From NCBI GenBank assembly GCA_024195265.1, contig JAJLRJ010000008.1, positions 26,304,432 to 26,368,431 of the forward strand: a stretch of DNA of 64,000 bases. Direction: 5' to 3'. Below the pieces are notes generated by a model. The model did no database searches and was not told the origin of the DNA. It was given only the letters and a program-made list of their open reading frames with translations. How positions within the stretch are numbered: position 1 is the first letter of the stretch; each line of letters opens with the position of its first letter. The position numbers and the translations under genes are program-made. Of this stretch, positions 22,012-34,041 are shown one piece after another. This stretch comes from Dendrophyllia cribrosa. Lineage: Eukaryota; Cnidaria; Anthozoa; Scleractinia; Dendrophylliidae.

Positions 22012-23118
22012 AATGCCTTTCCACATTGTTTGACTGATCGGTCCTTACCACTGTTTGTATTTGATCCAATGTGACGCAATAGATTGTTCACGGTATCTGC
22101 AGTTTAGTTGATTTACCTCTGATGTTAAGGTGGTACTGGAGGCTAATTTGACCACTTTTTGCCACAATCTACGGGCATTAAAACTGACGAAAAGACACTG
22201 GCGGAAAGACAGTTAAAAGTGCTAAAGATGAAGAGCGGAAACTGAGAGATGAAGGGATCTTCGAGAGATTTCAAGTACCGCTAACACATACAAGTGCAGT
22301 AGACCTGCACTGCTTGAACTCGTCTCACAGTTAAGCATTTTTGTTGCATGTAAATGACAATGTAAATGCATGTAAATGACAATGTTGACAATGTAAATGA
22401 CGAACAAGTTTCGCTTGAAAATCACCCACTCTTTAAAAATTTCTTTTAAATGATTTTCAGGGGGATATAACAAGCGCTTTATAATCAGAAACGACAGTAC
22501 GGGCATTCTGAAGTGAACGTTTAAAAAATAAGTAAATAACACACCCACACACACAAAAAAAAACATAAACAGTATAACGTGACGTATAAAACTTGTTCTT
22601 GCACGAGTAGCCAATCACGGACAAGCTTGCAAATGCTGCAGGCTGACTCTACAAATGAAAGCCTGCGCCGGAGCCTGCGCGAAGAAGTGCCAAGCAGATG
22701 CTTCCCTCTCCGAGGACTCCGTTGTTATAAAAGGTGACAGGCCTAGCACAAATCCTGCTCGTTGCTAAAAGCGTTTTAACCCAGATTTAGAATAGGTCTA
22801 CCCCAAGTACATGCCTGAGAGACTTTTCCTTTTAGATCAAAATAAAGATGTAACAGGCCTGTTGTTCTAAATGTTGTCGATTCTTTGATCACATTCAGCA
22901 CGGTTTTATTTGATCGAGCTATCAACAAGGCCATCCTTGGGGAGATCCGCAGCAGGACGCAACTAATTTTAACGCAGTCAGTGTTGTTCGTATTTTTACC
23001 GCGAAAACAGTCTTAGAAACGAAACTTTGCTTGTCCATACATGTATCTCAAAAGGGTTTGGTTATTTATCTTTCACCTGTAAAAAAATCGCGACCACCTT
23101 AACCCACAATGGCGGGTG
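22012..23118. other. Intergenic stretch without a recognisable gene
   Basis: Frames here are short and compositionally random, including the hydrophobic minus-strand frame at 22222-22614. A TTATAAAAGG box near 22725 lies in a locally GC-rich segment and could be a promoter, but no coding exon follows it. Confidence 0.4.
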
Positions 23119-23248
23119 TTTCTTGGTGTTGCGGAAGCCATTGTTGGTTAGCTTTTGTGTTGTGGTGTGGGTATTGTTCACTTCAGTGTCTTTTGAATAT
23201 TTTGTTTTACGTCATTTGGTGATCACACCATTCGCAACACCAAGAAAC
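23119..23248. mobile_element. MITE, copy 2 (CTTGGTGTTGCGG ends)
   Basis: TTTCTTGGTGTTGCG and CGCAACACCAAGAAA are perfect 15-bp terminal inverted repeats. The interior matches the element at 8173-8288 in inverted orientation. Confidence 0.8.
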
Positions 23249-24399
23249 TACCACAATAGCCCGCAAAACGTTTCAGTCCCAGACTCTCCTCGGTCGACAA
23301 ACTTGCGTGACGTGTTGCTCGCCCTCTAAATCGACTGTCCATACAGAGGGACTGCCAGCAGTCCAGGTTGCAACACTTCAAATAGGAAACAACTACTATG
23401 TTATCTTTTGAAAGCTTCCCTTTATAACAAAAGGTATGGTACAATATATTTTATTTGTGGTTTTATGTTCCGATCAAATCGAACCTTCAGCATCCCCCTC
23501 GGGCTGTTCAAATTCCCTTCCCCAGGACAAAAATGTGAAAAATGTTGTTCAAATGCCCTACTCAAGGCTCATTTAGGGGATCAAATGCCCCTACTACCAG
23601 AAAAGAGACGGCTTATACACCACACTGTGATATTTTATACAACAAGTCTTTTATATTTTTCTGGGTATTAAACTCGTGGAAATTACGTAAGCGATGTATT
23701 TACAAATACAAGACACAATTAGTTGAAACACTTCACGATTTGTAGTTCAGGAACGTAGAGCACGAACAGACCATCTCCTCTTCCCCCAGTGTTGCTCTCC
23801 TCTCGCCAATGTTGCGTTCGCATATTTGTTTTTCACTGTGGCATATTGAACAACAACATTGCAAGAGAAAGAACGCGGACACCATCTTAAATATCAACAA
23901 ACGCCGACGTGAAATTGTGGCGACTTGTTCTTTGAGGTTCGACTGTATAATAATCTTTTTAGTGTTGAACGTGTCGTTCTTAAAAGCCGGTTTAATTTCG
24001 CTGCCCATTACCAGTCCTAGCCCTTCAAATGTTCAAGCCAAAACCTCAAATGGTAGAAAGCTATATTCAACTTTAGACTAGAAGACAAAATATATCCATT
24101 TTTATCATTTTTGGAGCCAAATGTTCAACTCCAAAACCCAATTTCGTACCAAAATCGTCCAAAAATAAAATCCTCTTTAGCCTCACATGCCCCTCCTATG
24201 TGGAGAGGGGGGTGGCAGCTTGCAAAAGTCTATGATCGTTTATTTTTTTCATAATGTAAATAAGAATGTGAAGAGAATCTCACTTTCACATATTAACTTT
24301 CCTTATTTTAACTTTCAGGGTAGCACAGATTTCTTCTGCTTCAATAATTATTATTTGAAGGCTTCTTTATTGTGCAGGGGATATTTACAAAGAACCACA

Positions 24400-25659
24400 A
24401 TGCGAAGACTGATTTCCCTTCTTATACCCGCCTGGAATTGTTTTATAGTATATGGTGTGTCATTTATTGGCCTGTTAGTCTTCATTTGTAAAGACATGAG
24501 GTACTCACTTTACTATCGCAACCCTTTTCATAACTCATCAGTTGAAATGGCTTACCATTTAAGACAAAATGAGTTGCGTGTCACAGCGGCATCACAGTAC
24601 TGGGATTCACTTCTTCATAAGAACTCCTTAGTTGACTTCATCAATCCTGTAGAGAATCAGCAAGATGTGGATATTGATGTCATGATAATTACAACAACTC
24701 GCCGTGGCCCATTACTTGGAGGAAATAATCCAAAGTTCTTGACTCAAATTTTGTGGCAGTTTTTTCTTATTTTGAACAGCACAGAAACAAGAACATTACC
24801 CTGGAAAATAAGATTATCAGTGTGTGATGTTGATGCTGAGGGCCACGAAGAAGCAAGTAACATTAGTCCTTTTGTGCAATATCTTCGACGATATTCCGTT
24901 AAACCACAAGACTTATCACAACTGAATGTTAAAGAAAAGGAGAAGCAGGATTATGCATTCTGCTTGGAAGAAAGCCTCAAGTCCAACCCAAAGTATTCGT
25001 TGTTGGTTGAGGATGATGCTTTTCCTCACCCGCAGTTATTTCACATCTTATATTATGTTCTTGAAATTAGAAAAAAGAACATGGCCTCCCATGCACATGT
25101 GTTACGCTCCGATGTTCTGTTTTATAAACTGTACCATCCAGAAAGATTGCTTGGATTTTGGAGTCTGGAACCAGAACGCATTCCTCAACTTATCAGCTTT
25201 GCTGTTTTCTCTGGAAGCTTTGTAACATTTTTGTTAAATGTTATAATGTCACGAGTTAGAAAAAGATGGAAATTTCAGTCAGGTATCTATACAATCTGGT
25301 TTTGGGCAACAGTTTATTTTCTACTGATAGCCATTACCATCAGCAGGCAACATCTGATTGAGATGCAATATCTTTCAAGAGGTTTTTTTACAGTTGGTCC
25401 CACGCCCTCTTGTTGTACTCCTGGAATGCTGTTTGTGGCTGATAGAGCTCAACACTGGTTGCATTACATGAAAAATCATATTTGCAAGCAAAATTATGGC
25501 AAGGATAAAATGTTGGATGATTATAGACAAAAACATAATTTAAAAGGATTAATTGTACAACCCAACTTGTTTGTGCATATTGGCTATTTTTCAAGTCTGA
25601 GTAAGAAGTTTTTGGATCCTTCACTCTTGTACTATCCAAAATGGTTCAAGCTCTTCTAA
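24400..25659 (+). CDS. PGAP4: Post-GPI attachment to proteins factor 4 (GPI GalNAc-transferase)
   Basis: The protein is 419 aa, against about 403 in human. The first transmembrane segment is at about 8-30. A GT-A-like lumenal domain follows, with DVMIITTTRR (93-102) and the catalytic acidic motif LLVEDDAF, EDD at 204-206. Two further hydrophobic segments lie at about 262-284 and 296-316; this membrane hairpin inserted in the glycosyltransferase fold is the signature of PGAP4/TMEM246. The C-terminal part has a conserved CCTPGMLF (338-345). The enzyme adds the GalNAc side branch to GPI anchors in the Golgi. The frame is open upstream to 24187, but MRRLISLL at 24400 matches the family start. A TTTTAACTTTCAG acceptor ends at 24319, so an intron in the 5' UTR is likely. 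The coding region is intronless, as in vertebrates. Confidence 0.93.
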   Translation: MRRLISLLIPAWNCFIVYGVSFIGLLVFICKDMRYSLYYRNPFHNSSVEMAYHLRQNELRVTAASQYWDSLLHKNSLVDFINPVENQQDVDIDVMIITTTRRGPLLGGNNPKFLTQILWQFFLILNSTETRTLPWKIRLSVCDVDAEGHEEASNISPFVQYLRRYSVKPQDLSQLNVKEKEKQDYAFCLEESLKSNPKYSLLVEDDAFPHPQLFHILYYVLEIRKKNMASHAHVLRSDVLFYKLYHPERLLGFWSLEPERIPQLISFAVFSGSFVTFLLNVIMSRVRKRWKFQSGIYTIWFWATVYFLLIAITISRQHLIEMQYLSRGFFTVGPTPSCCTPGMLFVADRAQHWLHYMKNHICKQNYGKDKMLDDYRQKHNLKGLIVQPNLFVHIGYFSSLSKKFLDPSLLYYPKWFKLF

Positions 25660-25740
25660 ATATTTTTATATTTTATTTTTATTAGTTTTACATTCAAGAA
25701 TGTAAATTATATTAATTATTACATTGTGACATGCCTTATT

Positions 25741-26019
25741 GTAAGCACCCAACAAACGTTTTTACAAGTTTGCCAATCAGAGAGTGCAAATTCAATTGAC
25801 AGGCACGCTTCCAAGAGAAGTTGAACCATCTAAATGTAATTTGTCGTTTTGTGTTTATCACAGGAGTGTAAAGTTAGATGCAAAATACAAAGATTTTCTT
25901 TACTTTATTGCTTCACTTGTATCTGCAGTTACGAAAATAATAATTACTTTTTTATATTTGCTGGTGATATCGTGGAAACTTGTAAAAAACAATGAATTCA
26001 ACGTTTGTTGGGTGCTCAC
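25741..26019. mobile_element. MITE in the PGAP4 3' flank
   Basis: GTAAGCACCCAACAAACGTT on the left is mirrored by AACGTTTGTTGGGTGCTCAC on the right, with about 240 bp between and no ORF. It lies within the first 400 bp after the PGAP4 stop and may be part of its 3' UTR. Confidence 0.75.
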
Positions 26020-28050
26020 GTTTAGGCGTGTTGTACTGTAACTGTAAAGGTTATACAAAGCAAATGAAATATTTTCATTAGTACTGGAGAGGAGAGGGGG
26101 ACATAATTATAGTGACTAATACTGTTCCCCTTAAAGACCCTTTATTGTCCATTATTCTTCATTTGCCTCTGTTATTTTTTTGGTTGGCACGGTAACGAGG
26201 CTTCTATTGTTTTCCATTTTTTTTTCTTGTGGCAAACATTCAATCATGTGGAAAGGAATTATATCACCTCATGCTTCTGTTCTCTTCAAACTTGTTATTA
26301 AAATACATTCTTAAGTGTTGCCTGACAAATAACGTACTTGAATAAACATTAAATGACCAATCTGGTCCATACAAATGGATTACAAAGAGCTACAAGTTTT
26401 ACTGGATTTTTCAACATCAAGAAAATGGCCACCGATGCTCGCAACAAAATGGATATGGGGCAAAACTGGGTCTTAACTAAATTAATAATTGCTCATTTTT
26501 CAAATATGATAAATTTCCTTCAATGTTTATTTTATTTACATAGAATAATAATATTAATAATAAAAAATAAAGGTAAATTATAGTTGAAAAAATGAGCAGA
26601 AACAAAGGTAGAGGAGTGATTTTCATTAGTATTGGGCAGGATTTTAGTAGTGTTGGAGTGCCTTTTCTTTTAAGCATAAAATAAAGATACAATTCCCAGT
26701 GGTTACATTTTTTGATCCCTCATTTAATTAAACAAAATTTAGCACAAAAACCACCAAACTGTGAAATATTTAGAATATGCACAGTACTTCCTTGCCCACA
26801 AAGATACCTCATTTTAGAAAATAAACCCACCATAAAGTTAACACAAAGTTGTAAAATTTGCATTAATTTCTTTGAATGTTATTTATTTCTGCATCACTTA
26901 TTTATGACATTTGAACCCATATTAGGCTGGAGATCTGGCAGCACCTTTGTTGTAATAAAGAATGCTGGGATGGCAAAATTCTGTCCCTCTCATTTTTAAT
27001 TTTACTTTTAGGAAGTAGTTTTTAATTTGATAAATTTTTAGGTATTTTAATTTTTATGCTTTTTAAATTATAAAATTTTCAAAGTTTGTATAAGACTTAA
27101 TAGATAAATTATTGTTGTATGCTTATGTGATATGTAGGATCATACTTATTTAATATTAATTTAATATTAACACAAATATTAATACTGATTTAACCTGATT
27201 ATTTATATTAATATTTTTTTAATGCAGTCTGACATATTCATTACTGAGTGTATACTTGTATGGTAGATAACTAGTGGAGCTTGGCACTTTAGAAATGTAA
27301 ATTATTATCATTACTATTACTGTATTATTATGACCCGAACAAACCCTGGATTTTAAGACGTAAATTTTACTAAGTTGTGATTGTGAAAGCAACAACACCT
27401 TTGTTAAGGTACAGTTCTTCTGCATTTCTATCTTGGAATAAAGAAGTCAAATTTCTCTATCGAAAGAATTTCCTTCCCACGTGCATCAAGAACGCAAATA
27501 AAGCACGTTGCATTCATTCTTTTTTCGTCTTCCCACCTCTTCATACTAAAGTTTGCAAACTTGTGTTGGCAAATACAAGTCAGCGTGCTTGAACGTTACG
27601 AAAAAAATTTGTCAGTGTACAGAAACAGCTTGTGAATAAGCTTATGTTGTGCAAACTGTTTTTGCGAGGTACACACACCAACTTAAATTTTTCAAGACGT
27701 GTTTGCTTGCACTTTTATGACCTACACTCTCCACTGTCGTTTATGCATATAAAAGGAGTAGTAAATGGATAATAAGACCCTAGGCTTTAAAATGCTTTAT
27801 ATTTTGAAGCGTTTTATCTCGTTAACTCTTACCTGGGTGTTGAGTCTTCCAAATATCTGCAACCGCAGCAAATTTTACCCAGACATTAAAACGTTTTCCC
27901 GCCAATGAGATGGCGCGCGGGCGAGCAAAGTGTTTTATGATTGGTTTGTTTTACTACGTCCAGCAAGCTGATTGGTGGATGAGAAGTAGTCAGATAAATA
28001 CTTCCCAAATAACGTCATCTTTTTACATTTTATTTCTAGAATGGTTTACT
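26020..28050. other. AT-rich intergenic stretch
   Basis: No gene is recognised. AATAAA at 26341 is the first canonical poly(A) signal on the plus strand after PGAP4. The part from 26500 to 27240 is strongly AT-rich with TTAATATTAA runs. Short frames on both strands have random composition. Confidence 0.4.
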
Positions 28051-28053
28051 TTT

Positions 28054-28215
28054 TAGAGCGGTTTTCATATTGAGTGTCCAGTAATTTCGCGATTACTTGG
28101 GGACTTTCGGTTTGGCATTGCTGTGCTTTCTTTCTCGACCAATCAGAAGTAAAACTCGCATATGTTTTCCCGCGCTTGGCGCCGGCTACATGTATTTGCT
28201 TCGAGTTCTGTACAG
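28054..28215. repeat. Truncated AGCGGTTTTCAATTGAGT-family copy
   Basis: AGAGCGGTTTTCATATTGAGT and the later words ATTTCGCGATTACTT, CCAATCAGAAGTAAAAC and GCGCTTGGCGCCGGCTACAT match the families at 3774 and 14520. The right end is missing and is replaced by GGCCGGCAAATGATCC duplicates at 28215-28245. Confidence 0.5.
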
Positions 28216-28456
28216 GCCGGCAAATGATCCCGGCCGGCAAATGATCCCCGGACCGGACCGGAAATGATCCCCACAAATGATACCGAGTGCGTGGACTGGA
28301 AAGTTTTGTTGTTGTTGTTGTTGTTCGTGGCGTTCGTCAAATTCGGACAAAAAATCTAAATGGCCCCTTTATGCATCCCTAAAGCGAAATACGGGCGGGG
28401 TCACTTTGCAACAATCCCATCAATGGTCTTCCGCTTATGTTTGGGCGATTATATTA

Positions 28457-28887
28457 CAGTGAAACCTGTATAAGCGGACGCCCTCTATTAAGCGGACACC
28501 AGCTTGGGTCTTGAAATTTTCCTCCCATATTTACTGTAAATCGAACCTGTATTCAGCGGACCCCTCTATTTAGCGGAAGCGGACAGCAAAATTAGGCCAT
28601 TTTGTTACACGAAACCTATATTAAGCGGACATTTCAAGTCTTTTTAGCTTGCATTTTCATTAGATTGTGGGATTATCGTCTACTTCTAAAAGCGTGTTTT
28701 CCGGTATTAAATAAGTAGTTTAACGCGATACAGACATTTACGAATTAGGTTTATGAATTAAAATGTGATGAAATCAGTACGTGCATGTAGGTATAATAAA
28801 CGTGGAGATATAAATAAGAGGGTCAATTATTAACTATTATTGAACCTGTATAATAGCGAGGGTGTCCGCTTAATACGGGTTTGACTG
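28457..28887. mobile_element. Pogo/Tigger-like non-autonomous element
   Basis: CAGTGAAACCTGTATAAGCG at the left and the complement of CGCTTAATACGGGTTTGACTG at the right form imperfect terminal repeats starting CAGT(G/C)AAACC, as in pogo/Tigger elements. AGCGGAC words repeat internally (28476, 28494, 28556, 28575, 28624). The left flank is ATTA, so a TA target is possible. No transposase is present. Confidence 0.65.
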
Positions 28888-29667
28888 ATCAACTTGCTTA
28901 ATGTTCCCGTTACTGTGGTGTCAAGCTTGGTAGAAGAAGGCTTACATATAATCAATCCAGCTAACAACAAAGAAGAAGAATCTGATTACCAGGGTATGCT
29001 TTGATTGGTCACGAGGCGGAAATCATTACCATAAACCAGTGGACGCTACAGATATCGTCACAGAGATGAAATTAAAGAATGGAGAAGGGCAAATAGTTCA
29101 AGATGAAATCTACCAAAAGTGCTGGAAGAAGTTCGAACACTACTCCAAAGGTGTATTTGAGCGCAGGAATGGCCTTTTGCAGGTCTATTCTTACGACTGT
29201 GTCGGCTTTTGCGAAAGGTTGCTTACACGAATAAATATTATCTGATCTTATCTGGGTTATTGGTTACAGGATGTATAAAAACGCAAAATTATGGACCTTA
29301 TGTTTTTTGTCAAGAAATTTAAAAGCCGCGGATACACGTACGATTGTGTTTTCTTGCACACTAAGGCGACGCAATTTTTGGAAAATGCCGCGGCGTCGCC
29401 ATCGCACGTGTGGCCACCCTCGCATAGACAGCTTGATAGCTGAAAAAATCACAGAGAAAAGTCGTGAGACTTCACATACAATTTTCACCTCTTTTTTTAA
29501 AACTGCATCGCCTGTGCAAGTCGCGGCTTAATTAACAAGACATGTTCCAGTTTTGTTGGGTTGAACTGTTTCTTGATTTCGCTTAAGTTTGTTAGCTCTT
29601 GTAAAACTGAGGATGCACATGTCATGCCTTTCAAAGGTAATGAAAGGTAATGTAAAAAGGTAAAGTT

Positions 29668-30046
29668 AGGGGTGGCGAATGGTAGCTTATGGTACCTTCA
29701 AAATCGTGGGTCTCGGAAAATTTTGGTCCGGTCTCGAAATCTCGACAGTTTTTGTTTTAAATCTCAAAGTCTCGTTTGGCTGGTGCTTTCTCTGTCTCGG
29801 AGTCTCGGATTTTTTCCCTCGAGGTCTCGGAGTCTCGGATACTTTTGTCAAGCATTCTCATTCTTCATCCTTGTTTGTTGTTTGATAGGTGAATCGGATA
29901 TTTTGGCACTAAGTCTTGGGCTCGGTTTTTTCCCGCATTTGGGTCTCGGGCTTGGATTTTATAACGTAGCTGCGGTCGCGGTCTCGGATTTTGAAACAAG
30001 GGTCTCGGCGTCTCGGCGAGTCTCGGATTTACCATTCGCCACCCCT
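29668..30046. mobile_element. Inverted-repeat element filled with GTCTCGG repeats
   Basis: AGGGGTGGCGAATGGTA and its exact complement TACCATTCGCCACCCCT form the ends. The interior has about 20 copies of GTCTCGG or TCTCGGA on one strand. The open frame across it on the plus strand reflects this repeat and is not a gene. Confidence 0.75.
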
Positions 30047-30500
30047 AATGTTGAAGTTACTGTTGGGCTGAACTGTGGACTTCGCCTTCCGGCAACAATT
30101 GTACAATTCTTGTTTTATAACAATTTAAAATCGGGGCATTTTGCTTACATCAAGAACACGCCGAAATGTCACAAACCTATAAAACCGAATAAAATAATAT
30201 TAAAAATAACAAATGACGGCCAAATTGAACCCCAAAGATGTAATTTCCTCCGGTCGGACGCATCCGAAACACCTCGAAACAATAAAAGCGCTTGGCACGC
30301 TTCGGCCTCGCGCTTTCATCCGATCTGTTTCCCAGTGTTTGGATACCCTGGTGAAACACTCACACTTGTTGATATATTACTTCGTTAAGAGATTCAAAGC
30401 TGACGTTTCCCTTCATCAGAGCGAATCAAGAAATTGTAGGAATTGTGGACCTACGCTATTGGTGACGGGAAACATTGTAACGTAAAAAAAAAAGAAAAAA

Positions 30501-30887
30501 TTAGTTGAATGAAAATCGTTCGTTGATTCCGGGGAAGATGAATTTTTTCTCTAGATTTTTGCGGCTTTCCGTGTTGCCCTGGTGTAGGCAAAGGTCGCAG
30601 ATCGCAATGTGTTTTGTTCAAGGGACTGGTTTAGATGCGTCCGAAGTTGTCATATCTTTAAACGTCTCGTAGATGTTCACGAACCGGACACGGTCTCCTA
30701 GTTTTCTTCGTGTTTCACCAATGTATATCTTTCTGCATAAAGTACATGCTATTCTGCAGATAACATTTGTTGAGGTGCTTGTAAAACGATCGGTGATTTT
30801 AATAGATCGTTTGAGTCCCGATATTTTGTCCTCGTAGTAAATGCAAGGACAAGTGCTATATCGTGCGCTTGCGCATTTAAAGGCGGG
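30501..30887 (-). pseudogene. Penelope-like element, 3' fragment with GIY-YIG endonuclease domain
   Basis: Read on the minus strand with frame changes, it gives a Cys-rich linker (CASARYSTCPC), then ITDRFTSTSTNVICRIACTLC and KIYIGETRRKLGDR. That is the C-x-x-C...YIGET.R.L..R block of Penelope GIY-YIG domains. It ends with ICDLCLHQGNTESRKNLE and INERFSFN before TAA at 30501-30503. The endonuclease nicks target DNA for integration in intact elements. Here the reverse transcriptase is absent upstream and frames are broken, so the copy is dead. The following 30330-30500 region looks like the element's 3' tail. Confidence 0.7.
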
Positions 30888-30924
30888 CTATGTCACCATT
30901 TTTAGTGGTACTCTAATATGCACT

Positions 30925-30968
30925 TATTGACTGAGTGCGGGGAGGGCAGGACGGGAAAATATTTGGCT

Positions 30969-31001
<33 letters not shown>

Positions 31002-31064
31002 ATCCGTGCGCCATGACCGAGAGCCAACTATTTTCCCGTCCGGCCCGACCTAACTCAGTCAATA
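30925..31064. mobile_element. MITE, about 140 bp
   Basis: TATTGACTGAGT and ACTCAGTCAATA are perfect ends. Inside, GACGGGAAAATA pairs with TATTTTCCCGTC and GGTCATGGCG(T/C)ACGGA with its complement, making a long hairpin around GAGCGCAGCGAG. Confidence 0.75.
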
Positions 31065-31384
31065 TTAAGTATTTTATAATATGACTAGAAAGTACAAGAA
31101 TAGTCGTGCAGTGCGAGGTCACTTGAACTCGAGCGGAGCCGGACGGCTTTTTTCCGGACCAGCTCACGTCAACCCGTCCCGCTCACGTCACCTTGCGATT
31201 CTATTTTCTGTAGGATTGCCTCAGCGAGGCCGTACGGTCATATTATAAAAAGCCATAAGACATATTTATATCAGTGGAAACCCCACTTGTATGTTTAAAA
31301 TTATTCAACTAGTACATACTCTAACAGCAAAAATAAGTGTCTTAGGCTGCAGATGCCAAGATGGAAATGAATTGCAACTTGATA

Positions 31385-31470
31385 AGCCGGTTATTTTTCG
31401 GCAACTCGCGTCGGGCTACGCCCTCGGTGAATAAATCACATATCCCCTCGTTGCCGAAAAATAACCCTTA
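31385..31470. repeat. Inverted repeat with GGTTATTTTTCGGCAA arms
   Basis: GGTTATTTTTCGGCAA (31389) pairs with TTGCCGAAAAATAACC (31453) around a spacer of about 50 bp that contains CGTCGGGCTACGCC. It is a MITE or the end of one. Confidence 0.5.
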
Positions 31471-31477
31471 CAGGGAA

Positions 31478-31770
31478 TTAGATAATTGGAGGGGCGAGGT
31501 AAAGGAAAAGAAAAATATCGAAAAAGGGACTAGGCAGGGCAAGGTGAAAAAAAAAATAGAAAATGAAAGAATAAGATAATCGGAATGGCGAGAAATAGAA
31601 GAGAAAATATGGAAAGGACTAGGAAGAGCAAAGTGAAAAAGTAGAAAAATAAAGGATTAGATCATTTGAAGGGCGAGAAAAGGAAAAGAAAAATATCGAA
31701 AAATTGACTAGGAAGGGAAAGGGGGAAAAAATCATTGAAATGGCGAAAAAAGGAAGAAAAAATATGCTGT
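31478..31770 (+). repeat. Polypurine tandem repeat, three units of about 100 bp
   Basis: The plus strand is over 80 percent purine. The words AAAAGAAAAATATCGAAAAA, GACTAGG(C/A)AGGG and GGCGAG recur about every 100 bp. Open frames on both strands come from the biased composition. Confidence 0.6.
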
Positions 31771-32390
31771 GCACTCTAGTCTTCAAAACGCTAACTATCT
31801 TTTCACACTTGATGATATGGTTTACTCGTTTCATACTCATTATTTATATATCCTCAAAGGGTTGCGTAGCTACAGAAATGTGGGCGATGCTATTTAAAAA
31901 AGCTTAAGAGCCTGAGGGACTGGCCCTGTCCGGAAAATACGAAATTGGCGTAAACGTAGAGTCTGATCGGTGAACCAGCTGTCGCCCTCGCTCCACGCTA
32001 GCTGAGCTAGAATTCTAATTTATTGATCTTCGACAAGGAAATCAGACTTTTCAAATGTTTTCAAAGGTTTTCTCCCTGCCAGTTGAGATGTGCATTAAGA
32101 ACACCTTTCCGTGGAACAGCTCCGTTGTGTCCTCCCGGCAACAAAGCAAAAGCGAAACCCCACCAACCAAGAGAAAGCAACAGTTGATCATTTTGATGTA
32201 AAAGTAAGAATCATTCAATTACAGAAAAACTACAACGACGTGAGGGATACAAGCACACAATGACCTCGAACGTTTTGCAGCAAAGAAGAATCTTTTTTCC
32301 TTTATTATTGGTTTGAGCCACAAGACATTGTTACCAGCAAAATATTCAATCTGAAAGCGCCGAGAGTAATCAAAAACTTGTTTGACTGTA

Positions 32391-32700
32391 GCCTGCGTAG
32401 CAGGAGTCGGGGAGAGGGAAACTGGGGAGAGAGGGAAAGGACGCCTGCAATGAAGACCAACTTTTGTTCATTTCTGTGGACTCTGGCGGCCGCAAAATTC
32501 CGATTGGCCGATGATTCGCGCTGGGCCTTAAAGTGAGGTTAGCCATGCGTAAAAGCGCGCGCCAGTTTCTGATTGGTGAATGTATTGACAGTTGACATTA
32601 TTTCATTACCAGGGAATCAGTGGACGTAATGCAAATAGCCCGAGTCTTGTAGCAGGCGTTCCTTCCCTTCTCCCTCTCCTTTTTCGCGCCCCCAATCCCC
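32391..32700. repeat. Element with GCCTGCGTAGCAGG ends
   Basis: GTAGCCTGCGTAGCAGG on the left and TTGTAGCAGGCGTT on the right share the same inverted core, with purine-rich then pyrimidine-rich flanks (GGGAGAGAGGG against CCCTTCTCCCTCTCC). A related but shorter element is at 49781-49899. Confidence 0.45.
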
Positions 32701-32989
32701 TCCCCGTTTGTTTGACAGCAATTTTACGAATGTTAGTAATTTCACTATAGCAATTTCTAGCAGCCTGCAAGTGCACAATTGTTTTTTAAACGCTTATCCA
32801 CTAGAAAATGATTTATACGTGGATAGCGTTATCGACCACCTTAACTAACCTTTTGAACAACTGAAGCGCGGCACTTACGAGTGCGCTGTTCAAGCTTACA
32901 ACTCCTATGATCACAGAGTTATTATGATTTTAACTGATCGAGTACCAAACTGACCTCAATATGGTGCATCAATGGTGCATACGCATTCA

Positions 32990-33350
32990 AAGGGGCTATG
33001 TTATGGTTGTTATGACTCGACTGATACTCCGCTAAAATTAAAACTGAGGATCTTATTTCAAACACGAAATGCTCTTAGTACACCAAGAAGATATCAAGTG
33101 AATACTTGAAGGAAGGGCAAGCCATAATCAGTTTTAGCACATTTTCCAAAGCACATGACCCAATTTTTTCAAGTTGCAATCCATTTCCATCCTGGCCATC
33201 TGTAGTCAGAGACATTTGTTTATAGTTTCAGTGCACTCGTAAAGTAATTTTAAACAAAACTGGGCCATTATTTTTGAGTTTCCATTTATTTAAATATGCC
33301 TTTTAGCTTTTCAAGGTGACACTAAAGACTGGTGACATAGCCCATTCAAA
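32990..33350 (+). repeat. Dispersed repeat, copy 2 (first copy at 10840-11215)
   Basis: It shares CCATTTCCATCCTGGCCATC and AATTTTAAACAAAACTG in the same order and spacing as the first copy, in the same orientation. Confidence 0.5.
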
Positions 33351-34041
33351 ATGGCCAGAAAGTTGGAAGCGAAGGAAAGGCGACGCGCGAAGGAAAAATA
33401 CCGCGAGTGCTGACGGAGGGGGATGGGGTAAGCGCGAACCCCTCTCCCCAATCTCCCCTCGTTTTCCCGGCTCGTTCGTACACCAGTTTTTAGCTGCTAC
33501 ACGGCCTCACATAACGCCCGGAACTGGCAACATTTAGAACAGATTTGCACCTTGACCACATTTTATTAGGATCATCATGTGATTCAACAATGTCCAACGG
33601 TACTTCGTCGCTAATGAAGCCATGCCAAAATGTGGCATTGCACTTAACATATTGTGAACCCCTAGCCTGTATGTTGTCTAATAATTCATAAGGAAACTAC
33701 CTGATACAAAACGGCTATACTGCATAATCAATACAGAATACAAAAGGCTGGTTGCCACTAGCCACGTAATCGGAATGTTGTAGTGTAAATAATGGAGTAG
33801 CAATCAGAATCGGAATGGAATCGGAAGGATCAGAAGGTTTCCTCTTTCTTATGATTCCGCTTCTGCTTCCGTTGCTCACTATCCACTTTTGTCATCAGAT
33901 TTTTACCAGATCATATTTTTCATGCGATTCTGATTCCTATTCCAATTCTGCTTCTGTTGCTAGTGGGAGAACCAGGGTTAATAGGAATGCTAATAAGCAT
34001 CATTGATTGCTATTGTTCTTTAATAAGCAAAGTAAAACATT

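Noticed and set aside
22222..22614. Hydrophobic minus-strand ORF as a membrane protein
   Set aside because: Composition follows AT-rich microsatellite-like DNA (repeated TGTAAATGACAATG); no family resemblance and no splice context.
29672..30388. 238-aa plus-strand ORF
   Set aside because: Most of it is translation of GTCTCGG repeats within an inverted-repeat element, and the rest runs antisense through the Penelope tail.
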